DNA of 63,172 nt, taken from the NCBI GenBank assembly GCA_900696685.1, contig CAADHA010000060.1, positions 1-63,172 on the forward strand, given 5' to 3'. Below the pieces are notes generated by a model that was given only the letters and a program-made list of their open reading frames with translations, was not told the DNA's origin and searched no databases. The DNA is from an uncultured Planctomycetota bacterium. Lineage in GTDB: Bacteria > Planctomycetota > Phycisphaerae > Phycisphaerales > UBA5793. Each line of letters starts with the position of its first letter. Positions within the stretch are counted from its first letter, which is position 1. A program made the translations under genes and the position numbers. Below are positions 1 to 9,497 of this stretch, piece by piece.

Positions 1-265
1 CGCCCGCCTCCAGAACGCGCACGTTGGCGTTGGCTGTCGAGGAGACCATGATCCCGTAGACCGACGCGCCGGGAAACAGAAGCATGTCATTCGCGCCACC
101 GCCGGTGGGATCGGACTCGCCCGAGGTCGTCACGTTGAGGCTGATCGCCTGCACGTTGGACGATCGCGCTCGGAGGATGATCTCCGTGGCATCGCCGCCG
201 ATGGAAGTCGAACTTCCCGTGGTGCGGGGCACCGTGATGACGACGGGCACATCGGGCCGGCTCAT
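1..265 (-). CDS. Hypothetical protein, 3' end cut by window edge
   Basis: An open frame runs from an ATG at 265 off the left edge of the window, giving 88 codons. The start is preceded by a purine-rich Shine-Dalgarno sequence (ggagggga) about five bases upstream. The visible part begins MSRPDVPVVITVPRTTG and is rich in Ser, Thr, Gly and small beta-favouring residues, with no signal peptide. It looks like the N-terminus of a beta-rich protein; I do not recognise a family. The frame is open throughout with G or C at most third positions. Confidence 0.5.
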   Translation of the reverse strand, partial: MSRPDVPVVITVPRTTGSSTSIGGDATEIILRARSSNVQAISLNVTTSGESDPTGGGANDMLLFPGASVYGIMVSSTANANVRVLEAG

Positions 266-387
266 GGGGCTCCCCTCCCAAATCTCAACAGCGACGTCTG
301 GGTATACCCGATGATCGCGCAGGGTACAAGAGAAAAACGGGCAATCCGCATGGCTTCCCGTTCTGAGCCGGCTCGCCCGCATCCGGG

Positions 388-615
388 TTATCCTTGCCGT
401 CCGCGCGTCTCGACCCACCGCCGCCAGAGCACCGCGGCGAGACAGAGCAGCGCCCCGGAAGCGCCGACGGCGAAGGCGATGGGGTGGCGGACGCCCAGCA
501 CAGGCGGCCGCGCCAGCCAGCCGCGATCGAGCATCACGAAGGACAGCCCCATGCAAAGCAGCCCGGCCATGAGCAGGAGCGAAACCACAATGGACAGACC
601 GAGGCGACGATTCAT
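388..615 (-). CDS. Small two-span membrane protein
   Basis: A 75-residue protein of unknown function. Residues 7-29 and about 45-63 are hydrophobic enough to be transmembrane segments, joined by a short loop containing DRGWLARPP. The C-terminus is Arg-rich (WRRWVETRGRQG), which suggests it stays in the cytoplasm. It lies downstream of the tRNA-Ser gene on the same strand. There is no clear Shine-Dalgarno sequence before the ATG, so the start is tentative. No family recognised. Confidence 0.55.
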   Translation of the reverse strand: MNRRLGLSIVVSLLLMAGLLCMGLSFVMLDRGWLARPPVLGVRHPIAFAVGASGALLCLAAVLWRRWVETRGRQG

Positions 616-692
616 CGCATGATCCGGAACGCCGGCGCCGCGCGTCCTGGGCTGGTGCCAGCGCGCCCGCGCATTTTCGGCGCAGAAAAAAA

Positions 693-784
<92 letters not shown>

Positions 785-1011
785 GGCAACGTGAACTCGT
801 GTTCAATTATCGTCTACGCACCGGCGCAGGTCAATGATCGGCCGGGGAATCCGCCGCGGCGCAGGGCCTTGGCCAATGCTTGCGCCGCCTGGCATCGCCG
901 CCTGACCCGTCCCGATTCCCCTGCACGGAGACAGGTCCGGGGCGGAACAAGAGGGCATAATGATACAGTCCTGGATCGGGTTCCGGGCCGGTCAAGGCAG
1001 GGAGGTGCACC

Positions 1012-1647
1012 ATGCTCGACAGTCTCGCATCGGATTATGCCGCGATCTTCACGGTCCCCGCGGTGGCCGGGTCCTTCTTCTTCATCGCTCGCCTGGTGAT
1101 GATGCTCATCGGCGCGGGGATGGGAGAAGACTTCGGCGAGGGGGCGATGGACGACGGCGGCCTGGACCACGGCGGCGGCCTGGATCACGGCGAGGGCGCC
1201 GGCACGCACGACCACCACGGCAGCGACTCGACGCAGGCTTTCAAGGTCCTCTCGCTCCAGACCATCGCAGGCTTCGTGATGGGCTTCGGCTGGGGCGGGC
1301 TGGGGGCGTATCGCGGCCTCGAATGGCCGATCACCATGAGTTTCTTCGCCGCAATCGCGGGCGGGGTGCTCATCGTCTGGCTGCTCACGATGCTGCTCAA
1401 GTCGATCCGTCTGCTGCACGCGAGCGGCAACATTCCGATCGACGCGGCCGTCGGCTGCGCCGGATCGGTCTACACCGGCGTGCCGGCGCGCGGAGCCGGC
1501 CGGGGCAAGGTCCGCCTTATCGTCAACAACCGCTCGCGCATCTTCAACGCCGTCAGCGCCGGAGACGAGCTCCCTCGCCACACGCGCGTGCGCGTGGTGG
1601 TGGTCAATCGCGACAACACCGTGACGGTCGCGCCGGAGGAGGCGTGA
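1012..1647 (+). CDS. NfeD-like membrane protein, partner of flotillin
   Basis: A 211-residue membrane protein. Residues about 14-36 form one transmembrane segment, followed by an acidic, His-rich, Gly-rich cytoplasmic stretch (DHGGGLDHGEGAGTHDHHG, residues 51-69). Two more hydrophobic segments lie at about 82-100 and 107-127. The C-terminal 70 residues are soluble and beta-rich (GSVYTGVPARGAGRGKVRL to the end), as in the OB-fold domain of NfeD proteins. In many bacteria NfeD-like proteins are encoded beside flotillins and act with them in membrane microdomains; the flotillin gene starts 69 bases downstream. The start has a good Shine-Dalgarno sequence (gggaggtg). The His/Asp-rich loop might bind metal, but that is inference. 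Confidence 0.75.
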   Translation: MLDSLASDYAAIFTVPAVAGSFFFIARLVMMLIGAGMGEDFGEGAMDDGGLDHGGGLDHGEGAGTHDHHGSDSTQAFKVLSLQTIAGFVMGFGWGGLGAYRGLEWPITMSFFAAIAGGVLIVWLLTMLLKSIRLLHASGNIPIDAAVGCAGSVYTGVPARGAGRGKVRLIVNNRSRIFNAVSAGDELPRHTRVRVVVVNRDNTVTVAPEEA

Positions 1648-1715
1648 GCGCGGCGGAACCGGACGCCGGGTCTGAACTCTGAACGTAACGATGTGAGAAA
1701 GGCAAAGGGGCTGTG

Positions 1716-3329
1716 ATGACTGCGGACGCAATGCTGATCCTGGCTGATACGAACATCCTGTTTCTCATCGGCCTGCCGGCGGCGGCGGTGCTGCTGATCA
1801 TCTTCTTCGCGGCCTTCCTCGCCTCGCGCTACCGCCGCTGCCCGAGCAACCGGGTGCTGGTGGTGTACGGCAAGGTGGGCACGAACAAGGCGGCCAAGTG
1901 CCTTCACGGCGGCGGCACCTTCGTCTGGCCCCTCATCCAGGACTACGCCTACCTCTCGCTCGAGCCGCTCGTCATCGAGATTCCCCTCGAAGGCGCGCTG
2001 TCGTACAACAACATCCGCGTCAACGTGCCGGCGACGTTCACCGTCGGCATCTCGACCGACCCCGTCCTCATGAACAACGCGGCCGAGCGCCTGCTCATGC
2101 TCGACGAGCGCAAGATCCGCGACCAGGCGCAGGACATCATCCTCGGCCAGTTGCGCCTCGTCATCGCCACGCTCTCGATCGAGGAGATCAACAAGGACCG
2201 CGAGAAGTTCATGGCCCTGATCAACGAAAACGTTGAGCAGGAGATCAACAAGATCGGCCTCGAACTCATCAACGTCAACATCCGCGACATCACGGACGAG
2301 AGCGGCTACATCGAGGCGATCGGCAAGCGGGCCGCGGCCGAGGCGGTCAACCGCGCCAAGGTCGAGGTCGCGCAGCAGGAGCGCGAGGGCGCCACCGGCG
2401 AGGCCATCGCCGTGCGCGAAAAGATGGTCAACGTCGCCCGCGAGAGCGCGTCCGCCGCGGAAGGCAAGAAGGAGGCCGAGCGTCGCCAGCGCGTCACGCT
2501 CGCCAAACTCGAGGCCGAGTCCGTCACGGGCGAAGTCGAGTCCAAGCGCGACCAGGAGATCGCCGCCGCGCAGCGCCAGGCCGAAACCGTCGCCGCCCGC
2601 AAGCAGGCCGAGCAGGAGCAGCGCATTCGCGTCGCCGACGCGGAATCGATGGCGGTCAGCGGCGAGAACGAGGCGAACGCGAAGATCGCCGAGGCGAACG
2701 CCAAACTCGCGGAGATTCGCGCCGAGGCCAAGCGGCGTGCCGAAGTCGCGGCGGCCAAGGCCCTCGAAGCCGTGTTGATCGCCGAGCGCGAACAGGAACT
2801 CGCCCGCCTCGGCAAGGAGCAACTGGCGCCGCAGGAGATCGAGAAGAAGCGCATCGAGATCGCGGCCGAGGCCGAGGCGGAGAAGTTGCGGCGCGAGGCG
2901 CGCGGCAACGCCGACGCCATCCTCGCCAGGTACATCGCCGAGGCCGAGGGCATTCAGAAGGTGCTCGAAGCCAAGGCCGAGGGCTACCGCAAACTCGTCG
3001 CCGCCTGCGCGGAAAGCCCGCAGGTCGCACCGACCTTGCTCATGATCGAGCAGTTGCCCACCATCGTCGCAGAGCAGGTCAAGGCGATCCAGAACCTCAA
3101 GATCGACAAGATCACCGTCTGGGACAGCGGCCGAAACGGCAACGGGCACGGCGGCTCGACCGCGGACTTTCTTTCGAGCCTCATCGGCTCGCTTCCTGCC
3201 ATGCACGAACTGGCCAAGCAGGCGGGAGTCGAACTGCCCAGCGTCCTCGGCAAGGGGCGCGAGGGAACAGATCGCTCGATGTACGCTGACTCACATCCTT
3301 CAAAGAACGATGGCGCCGGCCAGGCATGA
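1716..3329 (+). CDS. Flotillin family protein (SPFH domain)
   Basis: A 537-residue flotillin of the YqiK/FloT type, which scaffolds membrane microdomains. An N-terminal membrane anchor (residues about 8-32) is followed by an SPFH/band 7 domain to about residue 215. A long coiled coil (about 215-440), very rich in Glu, Ala, Arg and Lys, contains the EA-type repeats used for oligomerisation. The tail (SGRNGNGHGGSTADFLSSLIGSLPAMHELA) is a typical flotillin C-terminus. ATG 1716 is preferred over GTG 1713 because it sits five bases after an AAAGGGG Shine-Dalgarno sequence. It is co-directional with the upstream NfeD-like gene and the zinc-ribbon gene downstream. Confidence 0.9.
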   Translation: MTADAMLILADTNILFLIGLPAAAVLLIIFFAAFLASRYRRCPSNRVLVVYGKVGTNKAAKCLHGGGTFVWPLIQDYAYLSLEPLVIEIPLEGALSYNNIRVNVPATFTVGISTDPVLMNNAAERLLMLDERKIRDQAQDIILGQLRLVIATLSIEEINKDREKFMALINENVEQEINKIGLELINVNIRDITDESGYIEAIGKRAAAEAVNRAKVEVAQQEREGATGEAIAVREKMVNVARESASAAEGKKEAERRQRVTLAKLEAESVTGEVESKRDQEIAAAQRQAETVAARKQAEQEQRIRVADAESMAVSGENEANAKIAEANAKLAEIRAEAKRRAEVAAAKALEAVLIAEREQELARLGKEQLAPQEIEKKRIEIAAEAEAEKLRREARGNADAILARYIAEAEGIQKVLEAKAEGYRKLVAACAESPQVAPTLLMIEQLPTIVAEQVKAIQNLKIDKITVWDSGRNGNGHGGSTADFLSSLIGSLPAMHELAKQAGVELPSVLGKGREGTDRSMYADSHPSKNDGAGQA

Positions 3330-3371
3330 CAACGCCATTCCGCGCGCCGCCGACGAGCGGAGGAATCGACG

Positions 3372-3746
3372 ATGAACTGCCCCAAGTGCAACGCCCGCAT
3401 GGAGAGCGTCAACTTCGAGGAGATCGAGGTCGATCGCTGCACGTCCTGCGGCGGGCTGTGGTTCGACATGCTCGAACATGAGGCGCTCAAGTCGCGGCGC
3501 GGCAGCGGAGTGATCGACGCGGGCGACCCGGCAAGCGGCCGGTCGCACAACGCGCAGGGCGACATCACCTGCCCGCGGTGCAGGGCGCGGATGGTGCGCC
3601 TGGTCGATCACGCTCAGCCGCACATCTGGTTCGAGCAGTGCAGCACGTGCGGCGGGGCGTACTTCGACGCGGGCGAGTTCAAGGACTTCAGAAGGCATAC
3701 CCCTGCCGACCTGATCCGCCGCTGGCGCGCGAGGGCGCGGGATTGA
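3372..3746 (+). CDS. Twin zinc-ribbon protein (zf-TFIIB type)
   Basis: A 124-residue protein with two copies of a TFIIB-like zinc ribbon. The first starts MNCPKCNARMESV and ends CTSCGGLWFD; the second starts ITCPRCRARMVRLVD and ends CSTCGGAYFDAGEF. Each has two CxxC pairs that should bind one zinc ion. Such proteins are common and of unknown function. The start follows a strong Shine-Dalgarno sequence (gcggagg). The stop codon overlaps the TTG start of the next gene (TTGA), so the two are probably translationally coupled. The position behind flotillin suggests a common operon, although a role in microdomain biology is only inferred. Confidence 0.85.
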   Translation: MNCPKCNARMESVNFEEIEVDRCTSCGGLWFDMLEHEALKSRRGSGVIDAGDPASGRSHNAQGDITCPRCRARMVRLVDHAQPHIWFEQCSTCGGAYFDAGEFKDFRRHTPADLIRRWRARARD

Positions 3747-4702
3747 CGGGGGCAGAGGCTGAGCCCGAGACCGCCGTCATCCGCTGTTACACGCGGCTAT
3801 CCCAGTGGGCGCTCGTCGCGGCTGCAACGTTGCTGCTGGTTGTGACAGTCCTCCTCATTGCGGTGTTCGCCTCAGACGGCTGGAACGCGCCGATGGCTGT
3901 GACGGCACCGGGCATGGTGATCGTGACGACTGCGGCGGGCCTTCTCGCAGCGGCGAGCATCTGGAACGCCGTTCGGGTGCGGGTGATTGCCAGCGATGTG
4001 GTGATCGAGAGCGGGCCGGCGCCGTGGACGCGGCGGCGCCTCATCACGGGCGCGGCCATCGAACAGTTATATGTGCAGCGGGCGCCCTTGGCGAAGACGT
4101 TCCTTCCACGCGTCGGCGGGCCTTTCGACGTGCAGGCGAGGCTGCGCGACGGACGGTGGATCGCCGTCGTCCGCGGCTGCCGGTCCGAGGACGAAGCGCA
4201 GCGCGTTGAGTTCATCGTCGAACGCGTGCTCGAGCGAGATGACGAACACGGCGCAGTCGAGGACGATGAGCGGTCTGAAGTGTACTCAGAATGGCGCGAT
4301 GCGATCGGCCCCGGGCCGGGCTGGGTTAGGGTGGAACAGGATGGTGAGGGAATGCGAATCACGTGCCGCAAGCCGCTCAGGTCGATCATGGGTTACGCTG
4401 TTGCCCTCGGCGTCGGGCTTGCGCTTGGCCTCTATGTTCTCTTGCATACAGGCGCTTCTGGCGGCGCCGCTGCGGTCTGGGGCATGATCGTTGCTCTTCT
4501 GCTGGCGGCTCTCGTGAGAGAGATTGTGGCGTCATGTGCTGGTCGTCGGACCGGTTTCTGTCTCAGCCACAACGCGCGGGCTGCCGGGCGTCTCGCAACC
4601 GGTCGAGATGCAGCGGAACATGATCGGTTCGCTCGACTGCCACAGCCGCACCATCCTGAAGCGCAGGGGCAAGTTCGGATCGCGGCGCGTGCGCCGATAT
4701 GA
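3743..4702 (+). CDS. Membrane protein, probably frameshifted near its 3' end
   Basis: Starts at TTG 3743, overlapping the previous stop by four bases, and encodes 319 residues. Two hydrophobic segments (residues about 20-45 and 52-72) precede a soluble domain (about 80-215) resembling the PH-like domains of small bacterial membrane proteins. Two more hydrophobic segments follow near 220-265. After about residue 258 the frame becomes Arg/His/Ala-rich and implausible, while the +1 frame from 4524 continues as sensible protein to 4841. The switch lies in a (GA)4 run at 4516-4523, consistent with loss of one GA unit or a sequencing error. The intact gene would be about 365 residues. No family recognised. 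Confidence 0.6.
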   Translation: MTGAEAEPETAVIRCYTRLSQWALVAAATLLLVVTVLLIAVFASDGWNAPMAVTAPGMVIVTTAAGLLAAASIWNAVRVRVIASDVVIESGPAPWTRRRLITGAAIEQLYVQRAPLAKTFLPRVGGPFDVQARLRDGRWIAVVRGCRSEDEAQRVEFIVERVLERDDEHGAVEDDERSEVYSEWRDAIGPGPGWVRVEQDGEGMRITCRKPLRSIMGYAVALGVGLALGLYVLLHTGASGGAAAVWGMIVALLLAALVREIVASCAGRRTGFCLSHNARAAGRLATGRDAAEHDRFARLPQPHHPEAQGQVRIAARAPI

Positions 4703-4841
4703 CGTCGTCGCGTGCAGCGCCGAAGCAGGCCGCTGCCGGCTCGTGCATGACCTGTCCGAACGCGAGTCCGCTCTGTTCATTCTCCGGTTGCTCACTGATG
4801 CACTCGGCGTGCCCGCGCGGCCATCGCGCGTCGGGGAATAA
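4524..4841 (+). pseudogene. Out-of-frame 3' part of the preceding membrane-protein gene
   Basis: This frame is closed by a TGA at 4515 just upstream and opens after the (GA)4 run. It reads WRHVLVVGPVSVSATTRGL and continues through a beta-rich segment (KRRGKFGSRRVRRYDVV) to a helical end (ERESALFILRLLTDALG), which is far more protein-like than the overlapping frame. A TTG at 4524 could serve as a start, but the simplest view is that it is the natural C-terminus of the gene beginning at 3743. It ends 58 bases before the next gene. Confidence 0.5.
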
Positions 4842-4899
4842 ACGGAGTATCATATCCGGTTCTACTGGCGGACCCGAGCGACTGTCGTGAGGCCGCGCT

Positions 4900-6594
4900 G
4901 TGTCGACCATCTCTGCCCCATCCCAAGGCAATCACGGGACTGTTCGTCAAGGCGCAGCCGCGCCGCTCCGCGATGCTCAAGAGCCGCCGCGCGCCCGGCC
5001 GCAATACGGCCGCTGGCGGGCCGGGGCATTGATTACCGTCTACTTCCTGATGGCTGCGCACTTCGTCCACTGGCGCTTCGTCGGCACGACACTGGCGCCG
5101 CTCGAACTCAATGAGGTCATGTACACCTTCGAAGCGGGTATCGTCACGGCAGGGTTCGTGTTCATGGCCGTGGCGATGCTGTCGGTGCTCTTCTTCGGCC
5201 GCTTCTTCTGCTCCTGGGGTTGCCACATCCTCGCGCTGGAAGACTTCTGCGCCTGGCTGCTCGGCCGGTTCGGGATTCGCCCCAGGCCGATCCGCTCGCG
5301 TCTTCTGCTGCTCGTGCCGCCCGCGGCGCTGATCTACATGTTTGTCTGGCCTCAGATTGCGCGCCTCGTCGAAGGCCGGCCCGCGCCCGCATGGCGCATC
5401 ATGTCGGCCGATGACCCGTGGGGCTCGTTCCTCACCACCGACTTCGTGCGCAACCTGCCCGGGCCGTTCATTGCGCTGCTTACCTTCGCCGTCTGCGGCT
5501 GTCTCATCATCTACTTCCTCGGTTCGCGGTCGTTCTGCCGCTATGTCTGCCCTTATGGCGCCGCCTTCGCACTCGCCGACCGCCTGGCGCCGGGGCGCAT
5601 CATCCACGTCGGTGCGGCGTGTGATGGATGCGGCGTCTGCACCGCCGCGTGCAAATCCAACATCCTCGTACATGAGGAGATCCGCATCCACAGTAAAGTG
5701 GTCAGCCCCGACTGCCTCAAGGATCTGGATTGCGTGGCCGCGTGCCCGCACGAGTCGCTGCGCTGGGGCTTGGCGACGCCGGCGCTCTTTCAGTCGTGGC
5801 GGAAGAGGGGTCGTCGGCCGCGGCGCTGGGACGCATCGATCGGCGAGGAACTGCTGATCGCCGTTGTGTTCGTCGCCAGCCTGCTCATCCTGCGCGGACT
5901 GTACGATGCAGTGCCGTTTCTGCTTGCGCTCGGCTGTGCGGCTGTCCTGTCGTGGATGGCGGTGATCTCGCGGCGGCTGGTGCGGCGGCCGCGAGTTGAT
6001 CTCGGTCGCGTCGCGCTGCGATGTCGCGGGCGGCTCACGGGCTGCGGGCGGCTGTTCGCCTTAATTGTCGCGGCGACGCTCGCGTTCATGTCGCACAGCG
6101 CCGTCATCCGCTGGCACGAGTGGCGCGGTCAGGCGGCGTTCGAGGAGTTGCGGGCGGCGACGACGCGCCACGATGCTGCGTCAACCACAGCCGCGGCCGC
6201 TTTGGTCATCCGCCACCTCGACCTTTGCGATCGATTCGGCCTGGTGCGCTCGACGCTGCTCACCCAGCGCCTGGCCGGCGCGCATGAGTGGAGCGAGGCG
6301 CCGCTCGAAGCCGAGCCGCACCTGCGCCGACTCATCGACGCCATGCCCCGTGACGTCGAACCGCGGCTGCGCCTGGCGTCGCTGCTCATCGTGGCCGGCC
6401 GGCTTGAAGACGCCAGCGAGACGCTTGCCGCACTCGACCGGATCGTCGAGTCGCACGGTGACGCTGTTGATGCGCGGACGCGGCAGCGGGTGGAGGCGGC
6501 GCATGTCAGGCTGGCGCAACTCCATGAGCAGCGGGGGCGATCCGACGACGCGGCAGACCAACGCGATCGGGCCGGGCCACATTCGCGTCCATAA
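4900..6594 (+). CDS. Membrane polyferredoxin (NapH/NosR type) with TPR-like tail
   Basis: A 564-residue membrane iron-sulfur protein. Hydrophobic segments lie at about 42-60, 78-100, 130-150 and 185-210, with paired cysteine motifs CSWGCHILALEDFC and CRYVCPYGA typical of NapH, NosR and CcoG-like quinol-to-periplasm electron carriers. Two [4Fe-4S] motifs follow at about 245-290: CDGCGVCTAACKS and the irregular CLKDLDCVAACP. Two further membrane segments lie near 320-355 and 380-400. The last 160 residues form an Ala/Leu/Arg-rich helical domain with spaced pairs resembling tetratricopeptide repeats (PRLRLASLLIVAGRLEDA), unusual for this family. No reductase is encoded next to it, so the electron acceptor is unknown. 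The N-terminal 35 residues look weakly coded, and the true start may be further downstream. Confidence 0.8.
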   Translation: MSTISAPSQGNHGTVRQGAAAPLRDAQEPPRARPQYGRWRAGALITVYFLMAAHFVHWRFVGTTLAPLELNEVMYTFEAGIVTAGFVFMAVAMLSVLFFGRFFCSWGCHILALEDFCAWLLGRFGIRPRPIRSRLLLLVPPAALIYMFVWPQIARLVEGRPAPAWRIMSADDPWGSFLTTDFVRNLPGPFIALLTFAVCGCLIIYFLGSRSFCRYVCPYGAAFALADRLAPGRIIHVGAACDGCGVCTAACKSNILVHEEIRIHSKVVSPDCLKDLDCVAACPHESLRWGLATPALFQSWRKRGRRPRRWDASIGEELLIAVVFVASLLILRGLYDAVPFLLALGCAAVLSWMAVISRRLVRRPRVDLGRVALRCRGRLTGCGRLFALIVAATLAFMSHSAVIRWHEWRGQAAFEELRAATTRHDAASTTAAAALVIRHLDLCDRFGLVRSTLLTQRLAGAHEWSEAPLEAEPHLRRLIDAMPRDVEPRLRLASLLIVAGRLEDASETLAALDRIVESHGDAVDARTRQRVEAAHVRLAQLHEQRGRSDDAADQRDRAGPHSRP

Positions 6595-6634
6595 GAGCCT
6601 ACGGAACCCGGCCCATGTGAACCCCTGTTGCGCC

Positions 6635-6640
6635 TAGGCT
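6635..6640 (+). promoter_or_regulatory. Leaderless-type -10 box for queF
   Basis: TAGGCT ends five bases before the ATG at 6646. No Shine-Dalgarno sequence lies between, so transcription probably starts at or beside the start codon. Confidence 0.4.
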
Positions 6641-6645
6641 TTCTC

Positions 6646-7020
6646 ATGCCCGACCGCGCGCTGCTCGAAGTCTTCCCGACTCCCGCTGACTCGCCATTTG
6701 TCATCGAGCACGTTGCCGAGGAGTTCACGAGCCTGTGCCCGAAGACGGGGCACCCGGACTTCGGCGTGATCACCCTGCGCTATGTGCCTTCTGCCGGGGG
6801 CGTGTGTGTCGAACTCAAGAGCCTCAAACTCTACTACCAGTCCTTCCGCAACGAGGGCATTTTCTATGAAGCGGTGACGAATCGCATCCGTGATGATCTC
6901 GTCGCGCTCATGCAGCCCGCCTGGCTGCAGGTCATCACAGACTGGAAGGGACGCGGCGGCATCCGCTCTCGCATCCGCGCCGAGCACGGCGACGTGCCGG
7001 AGGAGTGGCGCACGCACTGA
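6646..7020 (+). CDS. queF: NADPH-dependent 7-cyano-7-deazaguanine reductase
   Basis: A 124-residue enzyme reducing preQ0 to preQ1 in queuosine synthesis. The motif EFTSLCPKTGHPDFG holds the catalytic Cys and nearby Asp, and SFRNEGIFYEAVTNRI is the other QueF signature, with the Glu that binds substrate. The length fits the short, unimodular YkvM-type QueF of the T-fold superfamily. ATG 6646 is chosen over TTG 6628 because it starts the conserved region and follows a -10-like box. No other queuosine genes are nearby. Confidence 0.93.
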   Translation: MPDRALLEVFPTPADSPFVIEHVAEEFTSLCPKTGHPDFGVITLRYVPSAGGVCVELKSLKLYYQSFRNEGIFYEAVTNRIRDDLVALMQPAWLQVITDWKGRGGIRSRIRAEHGDVPEEWRTH

Positions 7021-7048
7021 AGCGGGCAGGGTGGGCCTCCGCCGCGCA

Positions 7049-7054
7049 TACACT
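7049..7054 (+). promoter_or_regulatory. Leaderless-type -10 box for rlmE
   Basis: TACACT ends five bases before the GTG at 7060. This spacing favours GTG 7060 over the TTG at 7054, which overlaps the box itself. Confidence 0.4.
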
Positions 7055-7059
7055 TGCCC

Positions 7060-7689
7060 GTGGCGGCGACGCGCGAGATTCAGGATCACTACTTCCGGGA
7101 GGCGAAACGCCTCGGCTACGTCGCGCGCTCGGCCTTCAAACTCAGGGAGATTCTTGAGAAGAAGCGGCTGATAAAGCCCGGCGACTACGTCCTCGACCTC
7201 GGCTGCGCGCCGGGGGCGTGGCTCCAGATCGCCTGCCAGCACATCGGTCCGGCGGGTAAGGGCGGCCTGGTCCTCGGTCTCGATCTCAAGAGCGTCCGCA
7301 GGCCGCTGCGCTTCTGCGATGAAGCGCTGATCACGCGCGAGTGCGACGTGTTCAAGGTGACTGCGGCCGAACTGCTCGATCTCACGAACCAGCGGCACTT
7401 CGACCTCGTCATGTCGGACATGATGGCCTCGACGAGCGGGCATCATCACACCGATCACTACCAGTCGATCCACCTTGCGCGGCGGGCGCTCGAACTGGCC
7501 GGCGAGGTGCTCCGCGCCGGCGGGTCATTCATCGTCAAGGTGTTCGAAGGAGCCGAATACCCCGCGCTGCTCCAGGAGTGCAAAGCCCGCTTTGACAAGG
7601 TCAAGGGCTTCAAGCCCAAGGCTTCGCGCAACGAATCGACTGAGATGTACGTCATCGGTGAAGGCTTCGTGCCGGCAGCGCGACCATGA
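7060..7689 (+). CDS. rlmE: 23S rRNA 2'-O-methyltransferase RlmE (FtsJ/RrmJ)
   Basis: A 209-residue Rossmann methyltransferase that methylates the ribose of U2552 in 23S rRNA. The start DHYFREAKRLGYVARSAFKL contains the catalytic Lys and the Arg-Ser pair of the family. The SAM site is VLDLGCAPGAWLQ, the catalytic Asp is in DLVMSDMMAS, the next catalytic Lys in SFIVKVFEG, and the C-terminal KPKASRNESTEMYVIG motif is complete. All K-D-K-E residues are therefore present. The start is placed at GTG 7060 from promoter spacing; TTG 7054 would add two residues. Confidence 0.93.
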   Translation: MAATREIQDHYFREAKRLGYVARSAFKLREILEKKRLIKPGDYVLDLGCAPGAWLQIACQHIGPAGKGGLVLGLDLKSVRRPLRFCDEALITRECDVFKVTAAELLDLTNQRHFDLVMSDMMASTSGHHHTDHYQSIHLARRALELAGEVLRAGGSFIVKVFEGAEYPALLQECKARFDKVKGFKPKASRNESTEMYVIGEGFVPAARP

Positions 7690-7751
7690 GCGGCGCGATC
7701 CGCATTCAACTCCCGGCACACCGTCGGCGCCGCAAGTATGGGTTGCTTCCG

Positions 7752-9410
<1,659 letters not shown>

Positions 9411-9416
9411 GGACGG

Positions 9417-9422
9417 ATCATA
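9417..9422 (-). promoter_or_regulatory. Leaderless-type -10 box for nadE
   Basis: On the minus strand TATGAT is followed by six bases (CCGTCC) and then the ATG at 9410. No Shine-Dalgarno sequence and no obvious -35 box are visible. Confidence 0.5.
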
Positions 9423-9461
9423 TCAGTGTGGGCGAGGGAGCACGGGGACGTGGGTTCTGAC

Positions 9462-9497
9462 GCATCCCACGATTCGCCGAGCCTCATCGTGGGCGTG
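9462..9497. repeat. Short dispersed inverted repeat, family B copy 1
   Basis: CCCACGAT and ATCGTGGG flank a 12-base centre, forming a hairpin with an 8-bp stem. The same unit recurs at 19396-19431 and, in inverted orientation with a longer loop, at 42061-42102. It lies between nadE and the decarboxylase gene, overlapping neither core domain. Confidence 0.7.

Noticed and set aside
1470-3206. Long open frame antisense to the flotillin gene
   Set aside because: It follows from the GC-rich third positions and charged codons of the flotillin coiled coil; its own translation is monotonous Asp/Leu/Gly/Arg and has no domain.
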